Shown one piece after another: positions 1 to 8,251 of a stretch of 18,085 bases of DNA (position 1 is the stretch's first letter; each line of letters opens with the position of its first letter). The notes beneath the pieces are model-generated. The model ran no database searches, was not told the DNA's origin, and was given only the letters and a program-made list of their open reading frames with translations. The position numbers and the translations under genes were made by a program. This DNA comes from Gammaproteobacteria bacterium (GTDB lineage Bacteria; Pseudomonadota; Gammaproteobacteria; GRL18): contig JALTKC010000264.1 of the NCBI GenBank assembly GCA_027076245.1, positions 1 to 18,085 of the forward strand, in the 5' to 3' direction.

Positions 1-88
1 TTTAAGAGTGACTGTGTTTTAATTTGCTGACGGAGACTTTAAAAACAATAATTTTAAACAATCGTTTTAAGCGTTAGTTTACTGATAC

Positions 89-2662
89 ATGATAAAATTT
101 TTTATATTTTTGCTGATGGTCTCTACCTCTGTTACAGCACAGGGGAATGCTCCACCCGTAAATACGGGAACTGTACAGATCAGTGAACTATCTGGTATCA
201 GCGACACCGTCAATACTATCAATACCAGCCAAGCTATTAGTAAGCATTTAACTGAAAATTACGTCTTTTTTGGCCAGTCCATATCATTAACGATCTGGTA
301 TGCATTAATCACCACTGTTTTAATTATTTTTGCAGTGGCATATTACCTGGCCAGACAAAAGAACACTCATAACAGTCGTAAACCCACAATAATATTTACC
401 ACTATTATCCTGCTGGCTTTTGCTAACTTTCTGTTCTGGTCAACCTATCATAATGTGAACGAATTCAGGAATTATCAGCTCGAACTTGCAAAGACTTCGG
501 TTAATAATGCCAGAGATCAGATTGTGCAGTATATTAAAGATAAACAACATGCTCTGGCTGCATTTACTCACTATTTTGAGCCTGTCTTACTAAGTCTGGT
601 GGACAATCCAGAAGATAAAGAAAAGCTTAAGTTACTCAATTACGAAATTTCTGCACATTTTCCTAATTTTTATGCCTATAACCTGATAAATTCATCCAGC
701 CTGCCATTATTGCCTCATCAGTCACTGAAAATAGGCAATACCTGCCGCAAGGAACTGAGTCATTTATTTAAAACAAGAAATGACGGAGCTATCCGATTAC
801 ACGGTAATAGTCCTGAAGGGTATCATTTTGATATTCGGACAATGTTTAAAAACGATGAGGGAGAACCCTTTGTATTTCTGGTGAATTTTAAAATGGATGT
901 TATTCTCAACATTCTTAAAAACAGCCAGTTATCCAGCCAGACACTATTGATTGTAAAGCTTAATTCACCCAACCGCATTGTGGCCAGTATAGATGGTGTC
1001 CAGACCAGCCACCTGTTTGGTAAACAGCTTAACTTTCAGAATTTGCAACTGGAACTTTATAAAGCCCCCATTCAAAACACTCAATGGTTGTTAACCGCCT
1101 ATACCAGCGAAGCATTGATTGACAACTACGCCAGCACACAATGGTTAAGCGCTCTGATTATTTTCAGCTCATTGTTAATTGTAGTCATGGCATTTCTGGT
1201 TAAATTAAAGCGTGAAATCAAATATCAGAATAAGCTGCAACGGCAGCTGAATAAAAGTAATGAGCAACTGGAAGACGAAACCTATAACCACACCCTGGAA
1301 TTACGCCAAACCAACGAACAGTTAAAACAGGAAATAGCAGAAAAAAGCCAGCTTCAGGATACTTTATCTGAAACTCAGGAACGTCTGAAATTTACCCTTG
1401 AAGGCAGTAATGATGCACTCTGGGAAATCAATCTGGTCACCGGCGAACTGTATGTCAGCCCCCGCTGGTCCACCATGCTGGCCTATCCGGTTGGAGAAAT
1501 TCCCAATACTCTGGAAGCCTGGGGGAAACTGCTGCACCCGGATGATAAGCAGAAAGTGTCTGAACTGGCCGATACTTTGAAAAAAGGCAAACTTAACTTT
1601 TTTCAGATTGAATACCGTTTTAAAACCCGCACCGGGCAATACAAATGGATCCTTAATCGCGGCAAGATTGTAGAAGTGGACTCCAGGGGTTTGCCTGTCA
1701 AAGCCGTTGGAACTCATAGTGATATTACTTCACAAAAAAATGCCGAACGGGAGTTACAGCGTAACCGAGCTCACCTGGAAGAATTAATCAGTGTGCAGAC
1801 CGCCGATTTAAAACAGGCCAAAGAAACAGCTGAGCGGGCTAACCGTTCCAAATCAGAGTTTCTAGCCAATATCTCCCATGAACTGCGCACTCCTATGCAT
1901 GGCATTCTCAGTTTTTCCAGCATTGGTCTGAAAAATACCGGCGATCCATCACAGGACAAACTGCACAGCTATTTTGAACGTATTCACTTAAGCGGCCAGA
2001 GGCTATTGCTGCTCTTAAATGATTTACTGGATCTGTCCAAGCTTGAAGCTGAAAAAATGGAGTTTAACTTTACCTATAATTCTCTGGAAGATCTGGTATC
2101 TCTGGTCATTGCAGAACTAAAAGCACTGATTGCCGAGAAAAAATTAACCATAAAAATGATCGGCAACGAAATTGATACCACTGTCACCTGTGATAAGGAA
2201 AGAATTATGCAGGTCATTCATAACCTGCTCTCCAATGCCATTAAGTTTTCTCCTCCAGATTCTGTGATTACCATTGCATTTGCCTACACCACCATAGAAG
2301 ATAAGTCCGGCACCAGAAAACAGCTGATTAACAAACAGTCTGCTATCCGGGTGGATGTTAAGGATGAAGGGGTTGGAGTGCCCATTAATGAACTGGAAAC
2401 CATTTTTGATCAGTTTGTACAAAGCAGTAAAACCAATACCGGTGCCGGCGGTACCGGACTGGGACTGGCCATCTGCAAGGAAATCATTGAAGGTCATAGA
2501 GGGGTGATTAAAGCACAGAGTATTTTCGGGCAGGGCACGACCATCTCTTTCAGCCTGCCGCTGCAGACACAAACCAGTACGTCCAGTGAACAGGATAATG
2601 AGAAAACCTCTAAAGAAAATAGTGATAACAAACATACAGATACTGCTGGAAACAGCCTGTAA
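89..2662 (+). CDS. Membrane PAS sensor histidine kinase
   Basis: Inner-membrane sensor kinase, 857 aa. Visible in order: a signal-like hydrophobic N-terminus (1-17, ending VTA), transmembrane segments at about 66-87 and 100-118, a probable periplasmic sensor region (119-349), a third membrane segment (352-372), a coiled coil (373-433), a PAS domain of the PAS_3 type (434-550), a HisKA domain with phospho-acceptor His597 in SHELRTP, and a HATPase domain with N-box around NLLSNAIKF (712-720), G1 DEGVGV (759-764) and G2 GGTGLGL (787-793). All catalytic motifs are intact. There is no receiver domain, so it needs a separate response regulator. The only stand-alone one here is the convergent gene whose end lies 11 bases away, an attractive but unproven partner. 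The C-terminal tail (830-857) is polar and low-complexity. No strong Shine-Dalgarno precedes the ATG, but this start gives a complete signal-like sequence. The ligand is unknown. Confidence 0.93.
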   Translation: MIKFFIFLLMVSTSVTAQGNAPPVNTGTVQISELSGISDTVNTINTSQAISKHLTENYVFFGQSISLTIWYALITTVLIIFAVAYYLARQKNTHNSRKPTIIFTTIILLAFANFLFWSTYHNVNEFRNYQLELAKTSVNNARDQIVQYIKDKQHALAAFTHYFEPVLLSLVDNPEDKEKLKLLNYEISAHFPNFYAYNLINSSSLPLLPHQSLKIGNTCRKELSHLFKTRNDGAIRLHGNSPEGYHFDIRTMFKNDEGEPFVFLVNFKMDVILNILKNSQLSSQTLLIVKLNSPNRIVASIDGVQTSHLFGKQLNFQNLQLELYKAPIQNTQWLLTAYTSEALIDNYASTQWLSALIIFSSLLIVVMAFLVKLKREIKYQNKLQRQLNKSNEQLEDETYNHTLELRQTNEQLKQEIAEKSQLQDTLSETQERLKFTLEGSNDALWEINLVTGELYVSPRWSTMLAYPVGEIPNTLEAWGKLLHPDDKQKVSELADTLKKGKLNFFQIEYRFKTRTGQYKWILNRGKIVEVDSRGLPVKAVGTHSDITSQKNAERELQRNRAHLEELISVQTADLKQAKETAERANRSKSEFLANISHELRTPMHGILSFSSIGLKNTGDPSQDKLHSYFERIHLSGQRLLLLLNDLLDLSKLEAEKMEFNFTYNSLEDLVSLVIAELKALIAEKKLTIKMIGNEIDTTVTCDKERIMQVIHNLLSNAIKFSPPDSVITIAFAYTTIEDKSGTRKQLINKQSAIRVDVKDEGVGVPINELETIFDQFVQSSKTNTGAGGTGLGLAICKEIIEGHRGVIKAQSIFGQGTTISFSLPLQTQTSTSSEQDNEKTSKENSDNKHTDTAGNSL

Positions 2663-2675
2663 ACATTGCTGTTTT
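2650..2675. terminator. Weak hairpin between convergent genes
   Basis: AAACAGC (2650-2656) and GCTGTTT (2668-2674) form a 7-bp stem with an 11-base loop. It straddles the stop codons of the kinase gene and of the convergent response-regulator gene. The downstream T run is only four bases on the + strand, so any terminator activity, in either direction, is a modest guess. Confidence 0.35.
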
Positions 2676-3591
2676 AGCTTCCCTGAACAATCAGTTCAAC
2701 CTGATTGCCATTACCCATATATTTAATTTTATCAACACTCATCATTTTTGCCATGGCAATTCCTCTGCCGTGGGAATCAAAAGCACGCATGGGATCCAGC
2801 TCCAGGTAATTCTGCCAGTCAAAGCCGCTGCCTTCATCTTTAATCAGAATGCGGTTAAAACGCCCTTCCCGTTTAAAACGCACTCGTACCTTTTTATCTT
2901 TATAGGGCTTCTGCTGCAGACGGTATTCCACTTCTTCCTGCCATTTATCCTGAGCCATTAGACGGGATTTTTCTTCATACTTAATATCCAGGTTACCGTG
3001 TTCGACAGCATTAATTAGCATCTCAGATATTCCGGTTACCGCCTTATCCGGTTTAGCACAGGCATTAGCCAGTATTTTGGCCAGGTCATTGGCTTCATCA
3101 ATGGTTTTAAATTCAAAAATAGCATCTCTGAGAGTGGACAGCCCCCGGACACTTTCTTCCAGCTGTGAAATCAACTGGTCATAACGGTACTTGTCTTCAA
3201 TGGCTGTGCGCACAATGGAACGCAGCATTTCATCATCAAAAGGTTTAGTCAGATAATAATAGGCACCGGAATTCATACCTTCAATAATGTTCTGCTGGGA
3301 GGCTTTGGCTGTCTGCAGGATAACAGGAATCGATTTGAGCTTACGATGAGCTTTCATTTTTGCCAGGACTTCCATACCGTCCATGCGCGGCATCATGCGA
3401 TCCAGCAGGATCACATCAAATTTGTCCGGCTCCGACTGCATCTGCTGCCAGGCATCATCACCGTCCTCGGCGGTAAAAAGGGTATAGCCTTCTTCATCCA
3501 GGTATTCTTCAATAATTTCCAGGTTAAACGGTTCATCATCAACCACCAGAACCGTGGCATTACTGTATTTTTTATCTGAATTACTGCGCAT
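2674..3591 (-). CDS. Response regulator with RsbW-like anti-sigma ATPase output
   Basis: A 305-aa two-domain protein. Residues 12-132 are a receiver with acidic pair D18/D19, phospho-acceptor Asp64 in LLDRMMPRMDG and Lys116 in TKPF. After a helical linker (135-175), residues 180-303 form a GHKL ATPase of the HATPase_c_2/RsbW class: N-box with E190, N194 and the E-H-G-N stretch 197-200, G1 DEGSGFD (252-258), and a short G2 HGRGIAM (274-280). There is no HisKA domain and no DNA-binding output. In this family such ATPases act as serine kinases or binders of STAS anti-sigma antagonists, so phosphorylation of the receiver probably controls a partner-switching circuit; that is inference. ATG 3591 was chosen because it lies just before the receiver. 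A TTG at 3633 or ATG at 3615 would add a non-conserved tail deep inside fabB. The gene overlaps the fabB stop by 11 bases, implying co-transcription and translational coupling. No STAS or PP2C partner is in the window. Confidence 0.88.
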   Translation of the reverse strand: MRSNSDKKYSNATVLVVDDEPFNLEIIEEYLDEEGYTLFTAEDGDDAWQQMQSEPDKFDVILLDRMMPRMDGMEVLAKMKAHRKLKSIPVILQTAKASQQNIIEGMNSGAYYYLTKPFDDEMLRSIVRTAIEDKYRYDQLISQLEESVRGLSTLRDAIFEFKTIDEANDLAKILANACAKPDKAVTGISEMLINAVEHGNLDIKYEEKSRLMAQDKWQEEVEYRLQQKPYKDKKVRVRFKREGRFNRILIKDEGSGFDWQNYLELDPMRAFDSHGRGIAMAKMMSVDKIKYMGNGNQVELIVQGS

Positions 3592-4810
3592 ATTTTTGGA
3601 AGACCAGACAGGCATTAGTGCCGCCGAAACCAAAATTATTACTTAAAATTGTTTCCAGAGGCTGTTCGGTCATGGTCTGCACAATAGGCATATCGGCCAT
3701 TTCAGGGTCAATAGCCTGTACATTGCAATTTGCGGATGCCGTAATAAAACCATGTTCCATCATTAACAGACTGTATATAGCTTCATGCACCCCGGCAGCC
3801 CCAAGGGAGTGACCAGTCAGCGACTTGGTTGAACTCAGAGGCGGTACCGGCTGTCCGGCACTTTCAAACACCTCTTTAATCGCCTGTATTTCCTTTAAAT
3901 CCCCTACCGGGGTACTGGTACCGTGAGTATTAATATAGTCAATCGGTGTATCAACAGTACTCAATGCCTGCTGCATACAGCGCACTGCGCCTTCACCCGA
4001 AGGCGCCACCATATCAGAACCATCGGACGTCGCACCATAGCCAGTTATTTCAGCATAAATTTTTGCACCACGAGCCAGAGCATGTTCCAGCTCTTCCAGC
4101 ACCAGCATACCGCCGCCGCCAGCAATAACAAAACCATCCCGACTCTCATCATACGGACGCGAAGCGGTTTCCGGTGTTTCATTATATTTACTGGACAGAG
4201 CACCCATACCGTCAAACAGCATACTCAGAGTCCAGTGTTCTTCTTCACCACCACCGGCAAAGACTATATCCTGCTTGCCGAACTGGATCTGTTCCACAGC
4301 ATTACCGATACAATGGGTACTGGTAGCACAAGCTGAGCTGATAGAATAGTTAAGCCCCTTAATTTTAAAGGGTGTTGCCAGACAAGCGGAGACCGTACTG
4401 GCCATGGTGCGGGGAACCATATAAGGTCCAACCCGGCGAATGCCTTTTTCCCGCATAATATCAGCCGCCTGAACCTGATTAGCCGAGGACGCACCGCCGG
4501 AACCGGCTATCAGCCCGGTTCTTACGTTAGAGACATCCTGTTCTGACAATCCGGCGTCAGCAATAGCCTGCTGCATAGCAATATAGGCAAAGGCTGCAGC
4601 ATCGCCCATAAAACGCTTTACTTTCCGGTCGATAAATTCATCCTGGTCAATATGCACACTGCCTGCAACGTGGCTGCGCATACCGATTTCCCGGTATTCT
4701 TCCTTAAACTGAATACCGGATTTTCCATTGCGAAGAGATTCAAGAACTGTCTGCTTGTCATTACCCAGACAGGAGACAACTCCCATTCCCGTCACTACTA
4801 CTCGCTTCAT
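3581..4810 (-). CDS. fabB: 3-oxoacyl-ACP synthase I (FabB)
   Basis: Condensing enzyme of type II fatty-acid synthesis (KAS I), which elongates acyl-ACP with malonyl-ACP in the cytoplasm and is needed for unsaturated fatty acids in Gammaproteobacteria. The 409-aa product follows E. coli FabB closely throughout: the nucleophile Cys161 lies in SSACATS, the catalytic histidines are His296 (NTHGTSTPVGD) and His334 (GHSLGAAG), Lys329 precedes the latter, and the C-terminal NNFGFGGTNA motif is intact. ATG 4810 gives the family N-terminus MKRVVVTGMG; an in-frame ATG at 4825 would add five residues and cannot be excluded. fabA, its usual functional partner, is not adjacent. Instead the gene is followed, with an 11-base overlap, by a response regulator with an anti-sigma-like output, an unusual pairing. 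A candidate promoter overlaps a tandem palindromic repeat upstream. Confidence 0.96.
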   Translation of the reverse strand: MKRVVVTGMGVVSCLGNDKQTVLESLRNGKSGIQFKEEYREIGMRSHVAGSVHIDQDEFIDRKVKRFMGDAAAFAYIAMQQAIADAGLSEQDVSNVRTGLIAGSGGASSANQVQAADIMREKGIRRVGPYMVPRTMASTVSACLATPFKIKGLNYSISSACATSTHCIGNAVEQIQFGKQDIVFAGGGEEEHWTLSMLFDGMGALSSKYNETPETASRPYDESRDGFVIAGGGGMLVLEELEHALARGAKIYAEITGYGATSDGSDMVAPSGEGAVRCMQQALSTVDTPIDYINTHGTSTPVGDLKEIQAIKEVFESAGQPVPPLSSTKSLTGHSLGAAGVHEAIYSLLMMEHGFITASANCNVQAIDPEMADMPIVQTMTEQPLETILSNNFGFGGTNACLVFQKYAQ

Positions 4811-4894
4811 TGTCAGATCTACCATAGTTTAGTTTATCAGGCCCCTATTTTATCCTTGTTATGCCTGCCCGTCATTACCTTATGGGAATTAATT

Positions 4895-4923
4895 TCTATA
4901 AACTTGATCAATATGTTGATCAA
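4895..4923 (-). promoter_or_regulatory. Candidate sigma-70 promoter of fabB
   Basis: On the minus strand a -35-like TTGATC (4923-4918) is followed after exactly 17 bases by a -10-like TATAGA (4900-4895). Each hexamer matches consensus at four of six positions. Transcription would start near 4888, leaving about 78 bases of leader before the fabB ATG. The -35 lies inside one copy of the TTGATCAATAT repeat and the spacer contains the other, so a repressor bound there would block polymerase. Confidence 0.5.
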
Positions 4924-4926
4924 TAT
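4904..4926. promoter_or_regulatory. Tandem palindromic repeat, possible operator
   Basis: The 11-mer TTGATCAATAT occurs at 4904-4914 and again at 4916-4926, so the centres are 12 bp apart, a little over one helical turn. Each copy contains the perfect 8-bp palindrome TTGATCAA. This suits two dimers bound side by side on one face of the helix. It lies between the divergent fabB and VWA-protein genes and overlaps the candidate fabB promoter. I do not recognise it as a FabR or FadR site. Confidence 0.45.
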
Positions 4927-4961
4927 TAAGAAAATATAGAAAAATTATTTATTAATTTTCC

Positions 4962-4969
4962 TGTATAAT
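4962..4969 (+). promoter_or_regulatory. Candidate -10 for the VWA-protein operon
   Basis: A perfect TATAAT (4964-4969) preceded directly by TG lies in a very AT-rich stretch about 105 bases upstream of the VWA-protein start. No convincing -35 is found 16-18 bases upstream, so the promoter would be weak or activator-dependent. A small dyad, GATATTCAATATC, sits in the putative leader at 5032-5044. Confidence 0.35.
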
Positions 4970-5073
4970 AAATTGTATCTGAGTTTTGAGAAAAATTAAG
5001 CACTTAAGCTTTAGCTTTTTCTGTAACGGCCGATATTCAATATCAGTAACTACGTTTATTTCAAGGTTAATAC

Positions 5074-6933
5074 ATGCCATCTATTTTTGCATCAGTCCGG
5101 CAGTTTTTTACTGATACAATACCTTTTTCCAGACAGGTTATTCTGCTGACTGTTTTATTAATATTGCTGGTTCCTGTGACCGCACTGTCATCTCAGCAGG
5201 TTGAACAGCAGCCGCAGACCAGTGATGTCAGAGTGCTGATAGATGTTTCCGGCAGTATGAAGAAAAATGATCCAGCTAATCTGCGCCTGCCGGCACTGCG
5301 CCTGCTGGTAGGCTTATTGCCGCCGGACAGCACCGCCGGTGTCTGGACTTTCGGCACTAGTGCCGAACCTCTCATCCGCCCCGGTGTGACCAATGACCAG
5401 TGGAAAGCCGAAGCCCGCAAAGCCAGTACTAAAATTCACTCCAGAGATATGTTTACTAATATCGGTCTAGCACTGGAAGCGGCTATTGCCGACTGGGGTG
5501 ATAAGCCTTCCCGTCTGCATCAACGCAGTATTATCCTGCTTACCGACGGCATGATTGATATCAGCAAGGATAAAAGTAAAAATGCCGCTGAACGTAAAAG
5601 AATACTCACCACTTTACTGGAGAGAATAGAAAAAACCGGAGCCAGTATTCATACCATTGCCCTGTCTGCCAATGCCGACCATGATTTCTTACAGCAATTA
5701 TCAACTAAAACAGACGGCGGTTATGAGCAAACAGATAATGCGGAACAGCTTGAACGTATTTTTCTACGCCTGTTTGAAAAAACCACTCAACGGGATACCG
5801 TGCCGCTGGTTGACAATACCTTCCTGGTGGACAACTCCATTATGGAATTGACTCTACTGGTATTTAAACCTAAAGGCGCCAAACCTACGGAAGTGGTTGA
5901 ACCGGGCAGAAAAAAATATACCCGGGAAAAAAAGCCGGCCTATGTGAAATGGCAATCAGAAAAAAATTACGATCTGATTACCATCTCCCGTCCTAAAGCC
6001 GGAGAGTGGTCAATTAATGCCCAGACCGATCCGGATAACCGGGTGATGATTGTTACCAATTTGCAGATCCAGACCAATCGTATCCCAAACAACCTGTTTA
6101 CAGGAGAAACCCTGAATATTTCTCTGTTTATGACCAATGATAATGAAAAAATCACGGACGATGACTTTCTGCAGTTTATTTCCTTCAGTGCCCGGCAAAA
6201 ATCACCGAATAAAAAACGCTGGTTCCTGCATGACAATGGCTTAAGGGGTGATGTCCAGGCTCATGATGGTATTTACAATGTCCAGGTTCGAAAAACCCTG
6301 GAAATCGGTAAAAACAACTTTGTGTTTCTGGCCAGCAGCGAAACTTTTCAGCGAGAAATTAATCATTCCGTACGGGTTCACGATATTAATCTGATCAGCA
6401 CCAGGGTGGATCAGATCCAGAAAGGCTCAAAAAATTACCACCAGATTTTTATTTCACCCAATCTGGAATTTATTAATGCTCGCAAAATGGACATCAGCGC
6501 ACAACTCATTGAAAACGGTCAATCCAGAAACATTGAGCTGAACCGGGCTAACCCGAAGCTGCTGGAATGGAGTTATGAGAGTGACACACTGGATCCGGAC
6601 AAGGACTACCAGATAGTTATCCACATGCTGACCCGCACCCGTAGCGGTCGCCCGGTAAACTATACTTCACGCCCTATTCAGCTTACCCTGCCTAAATTTG
6701 ATAATTTACTACTGGAGCCGGAAGCGCAAAAGCCCCAGGCCGAAAAAGCACCTGAAAAAATTGCAGAAACCGCTGAACCTGAGCCTCCTGAAGAAGATTC
6801 CGGCTGGATGATGGGTATTATTATTGCGGTGATTGTTAACTTAATTGTTGGCATCATCGGCTGGCTGGCCTGGCGAAAGTGGAAACTTAAACGAGAACTG
6901 GCTTATGAAGAACTTATGGAGGAGCTTGAGTAA
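5074..6933 (+). CDS. VWA-domain membrane protein (TIGR03503-like)
   Basis: A 619-aa envelope protein. A hydrophobic N-terminal segment (21-40) looks like an uncleaved anchor or a signal sequence with a long n-region. A von Willebrand A domain follows (50-235) with a complete MIDAS metal site: DVSGS (D57, S59, S61), Thr128 in DMFTN and Asp158 in LLTDG. The central part (about 240-450) looks beta-rich and holds the DNG-GD-AHDGIY signature (387-401) typical of periplasmic beta-sandwich modules. After a Pro/Glu-rich linker (546-575) comes a C-terminal membrane helix (578-600) and a basic then acidic cytoplasmic tail. The organisation resembles a gammaproteobacterial VWA family of unknown function that I recall as TIGR03503; this needs a profile search. 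AAGG at 5063-5066 may be the ribosome site. It is the first gene of an operon: its stop overlaps the next start in TAATG. The intact MIDAS suggests metal-dependent binding of a protein partner, perhaps the next product. Confidence 0.85.
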   Translation: MPSIFASVRQFFTDTIPFSRQVILLTVLLILLVPVTALSSQQVEQQPQTSDVRVLIDVSGSMKKNDPANLRLPALRLLVGLLPPDSTAGVWTFGTSAEPLIRPGVTNDQWKAEARKASTKIHSRDMFTNIGLALEAAIADWGDKPSRLHQRSIILLTDGMIDISKDKSKNAAERKRILTTLLERIEKTGASIHTIALSANADHDFLQQLSTKTDGGYEQTDNAEQLERIFLRLFEKTTQRDTVPLVDNTFLVDNSIMELTLLVFKPKGAKPTEVVEPGRKKYTREKKPAYVKWQSEKNYDLITISRPKAGEWSINAQTDPDNRVMIVTNLQIQTNRIPNNLFTGETLNISLFMTNDNEKITDDDFLQFISFSARQKSPNKKRWFLHDNGLRGDVQAHDGIYNVQVRKTLEIGKNNFVFLASSETFQREINHSVRVHDINLISTRVDQIQKGSKNYHQIFISPNLEFINARKMDISAQLIENGQSRNIELNRANPKLLEWSYESDTLDPDKDYQIVIHMLTRTRSGRPVNYTSRPIQLTLPKFDNLLLEPEAQKPQAEKAPEKIAETAEPEPPEEDSGWMMGIIIAVIVNLIVGIIGWLAWRKWKLKRELAYEELMEELE

Positions 6934-8249
6934 TGGAAGCAATGATACCTAAACTGTTTATTCTGACCGCTGAAGCCAGTATTGTTCTGCTGCTGATTTT
7001 GCTGATGGTATTTATTTTCAGCAGCAAAGCCAAACGCAAGGATGTTAAAGCCGCTAATGAACTGGTCAGAGCTTATGTAAAAAGCAAGGAAGAGCGTATT
7101 ACCGCCATAAAAAACACTCTGTCCAGAATCGGCTTTTCCGGGGATGCCGATGCCCAGGCAGAAAAACTCTATGACGAGGAAAAAGGCCTGATTAAGGAAT
7201 TTGTGACCCTGTATCTGAAACATGATACATATCGTCTGCTGGAATATTCTGAAACCGTGGCCGAAGTGAATAACACCTTTCTAAAAGTATCTGGCTCTGC
7301 ACAGGCCGCAGCACCTGAAGCGGTTGATGATGTTTCTGCCGCCGAAGAAAATGCTAACGCCACCATTATGGCCCGGGAACAGGCCGAATTAAATGAAGCC
7401 CATCTTAAGGAACTGTCTGAACTGCGTCTTAAAAATACTGAACTCAATGAACATCTGTTCGAAGCACTGGAGACAGTGACCTCACTTATGACAGAGCACG
7501 GTAAAAAAACCGGACAGGAAGTGGAGACCAATGCCCAGAAAATTCTGGATGCCATAATTTACCTGCGCGATAACCGACTGGGTCAGAGCCAGGATCCGTC
7601 CGCCATGACACCGTCACCGGATGATACACATGACCAGGTAGATAGTCCATGGTCCATTGACCTGGCAGATAAAGATGCAACCCTGGATGACAGTCCTGCG
7701 GTTAATCTGGAAATTGGTGATGAACTGGATACGGATCTGGATAAAGCAGAAGCCCTGGTTAGCCAGGAGCCGGCAGCCGACACCACTCATGAAAATGAAG
7801 CGGAGCCGGAGCCGACTGAAGACGACGATCCATGGGCTGAAGCTCTTTCTGAACAGTCTGAAGCAGAAGCTGAGTCCCCGGCTTCTGAGCCTGTCCTGGA
7901 GGAAGAAATACCAACTGTAAATGAAGAAGCGGATCCCTGGGCGGATGCTCTGGCTGAACAGGCTAATGCCGAAACTCCGTCCGAACCGCCTGCTGAAGTT
8001 AAAGCTGAACCGGAACCCACAGACGAAGACGATCCCTGGGCTGCCGCACTGGCTGAACAGGCTGATGCAGAAGCTCAGGCAGATTCGGACAGTCCGGCAG
8101 GAACAACCGATGAAGATGATCCATGGGCCGCCGCACTGGCCGAACAGGCGGCAACTGAAGCTTCCAGTGAAGCACCGGCTGCCGATACAGAAGAAGACGA
8201 TCCCTGGGCTGCGGCGCTGGCTGAACAAGAACAGGCCGACAAAAAATAA
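6933..8249 (+). CDS. Membrane-anchored protein with five acidic DPWAxAL repeats
   Basis: A 438-aa protein of unknown function. It has one N-terminal membrane helix (about 11-31) followed by a basic stretch (SKAKRKDVK), which predicts that the rest lies in the cytoplasm. Residues 35-120 are helical and charged, and 140-215 are a likely coiled coil. The C-terminal half (225-438) is acidic, Ala/Glu-rich and probably disordered. It carries five copies of a DPWAxAL(A/S)EQ motif starting near residues 299, 334, 367, 396 and 423, the last three nearly identical (DDPWAAALAEQ), plus a diverged DSPWSIDL at 237. Repeat spacing shrinks from about 35 to 27 residues. The motif resembles, from memory, the N-terminal segment of flagellar FliN (DDLWAEALSEQ in E. 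coli). A strong GGAGGAG (6918-6924) lies 8 bases before the ATG, and translation is coupled to the VWA gene. It probably works with the VWA protein; sbcB follows after two bases. Confidence 0.82.
   Translation: MEAMIPKLFILTAEASIVLLLILLMVFIFSSKAKRKDVKAANELVRAYVKSKEERITAIKNTLSRIGFSGDADAQAEKLYDEEKGLIKEFVTLYLKHDTYRLLEYSETVAEVNNTFLKVSGSAQAAAPEAVDDVSAAEENANATIMAREQAELNEAHLKELSELRLKNTELNEHLFEALETVTSLMTEHGKKTGQEVETNAQKILDAIIYLRDNRLGQSQDPSAMTPSPDDTHDQVDSPWSIDLADKDATLDDSPAVNLEIGDELDTDLDKAEALVSQEPAADTTHENEAEPEPTEDDDPWAEALSEQSEAEAESPASEPVLEEEIPTVNEEADPWADALAEQANAETPSEPPAEVKAEPEPTDEDDPWAAALAEQADAEAQADSDSPAGTTDEDDPWAAALAEQAATEASSEAPAADTEEDDPWAAALAEQEQADKK
7818..8228 (+). repeat. Coding repeat array for DPWAxALAEQ motifs
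   Basis: Five in-frame copies of a roughly 33-base core (for example GATCCATGGGC or GATCCCTGGGC, followed by the AxALAEQ codons) are spaced about 80-110 bases apart. Core copies keep the same protein sequence but vary at third positions, which shows selection on the peptide rather than very recent DNA duplication. The repeats also create long open frames on the opposite strand that are not genes. Confidence 0.75.
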
Positions 8250-8251
8250 CC

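Noticed and set aside
1364..2635. Several minus-strand open frames inside the first histidine kinase gene
   Set aside because: They lie opposite conserved kinase domains, have no plausible starts and no recognisable protein sequence.
3592..3633. Longer N-terminus of the response regulator from TTG 3633 or ATG 3615
   Set aside because: It would only add up to 14 residues encoded within the most conserved end of fabB. The receiver starts naturally after ATG 3591.
4982..5025. Terminator-like AAGC...GCTTTTT in the VWA-operon leader
   Set aside because: The stem would need a four-base bulge and has only a few stable pairs, which is not enough to call a terminator.
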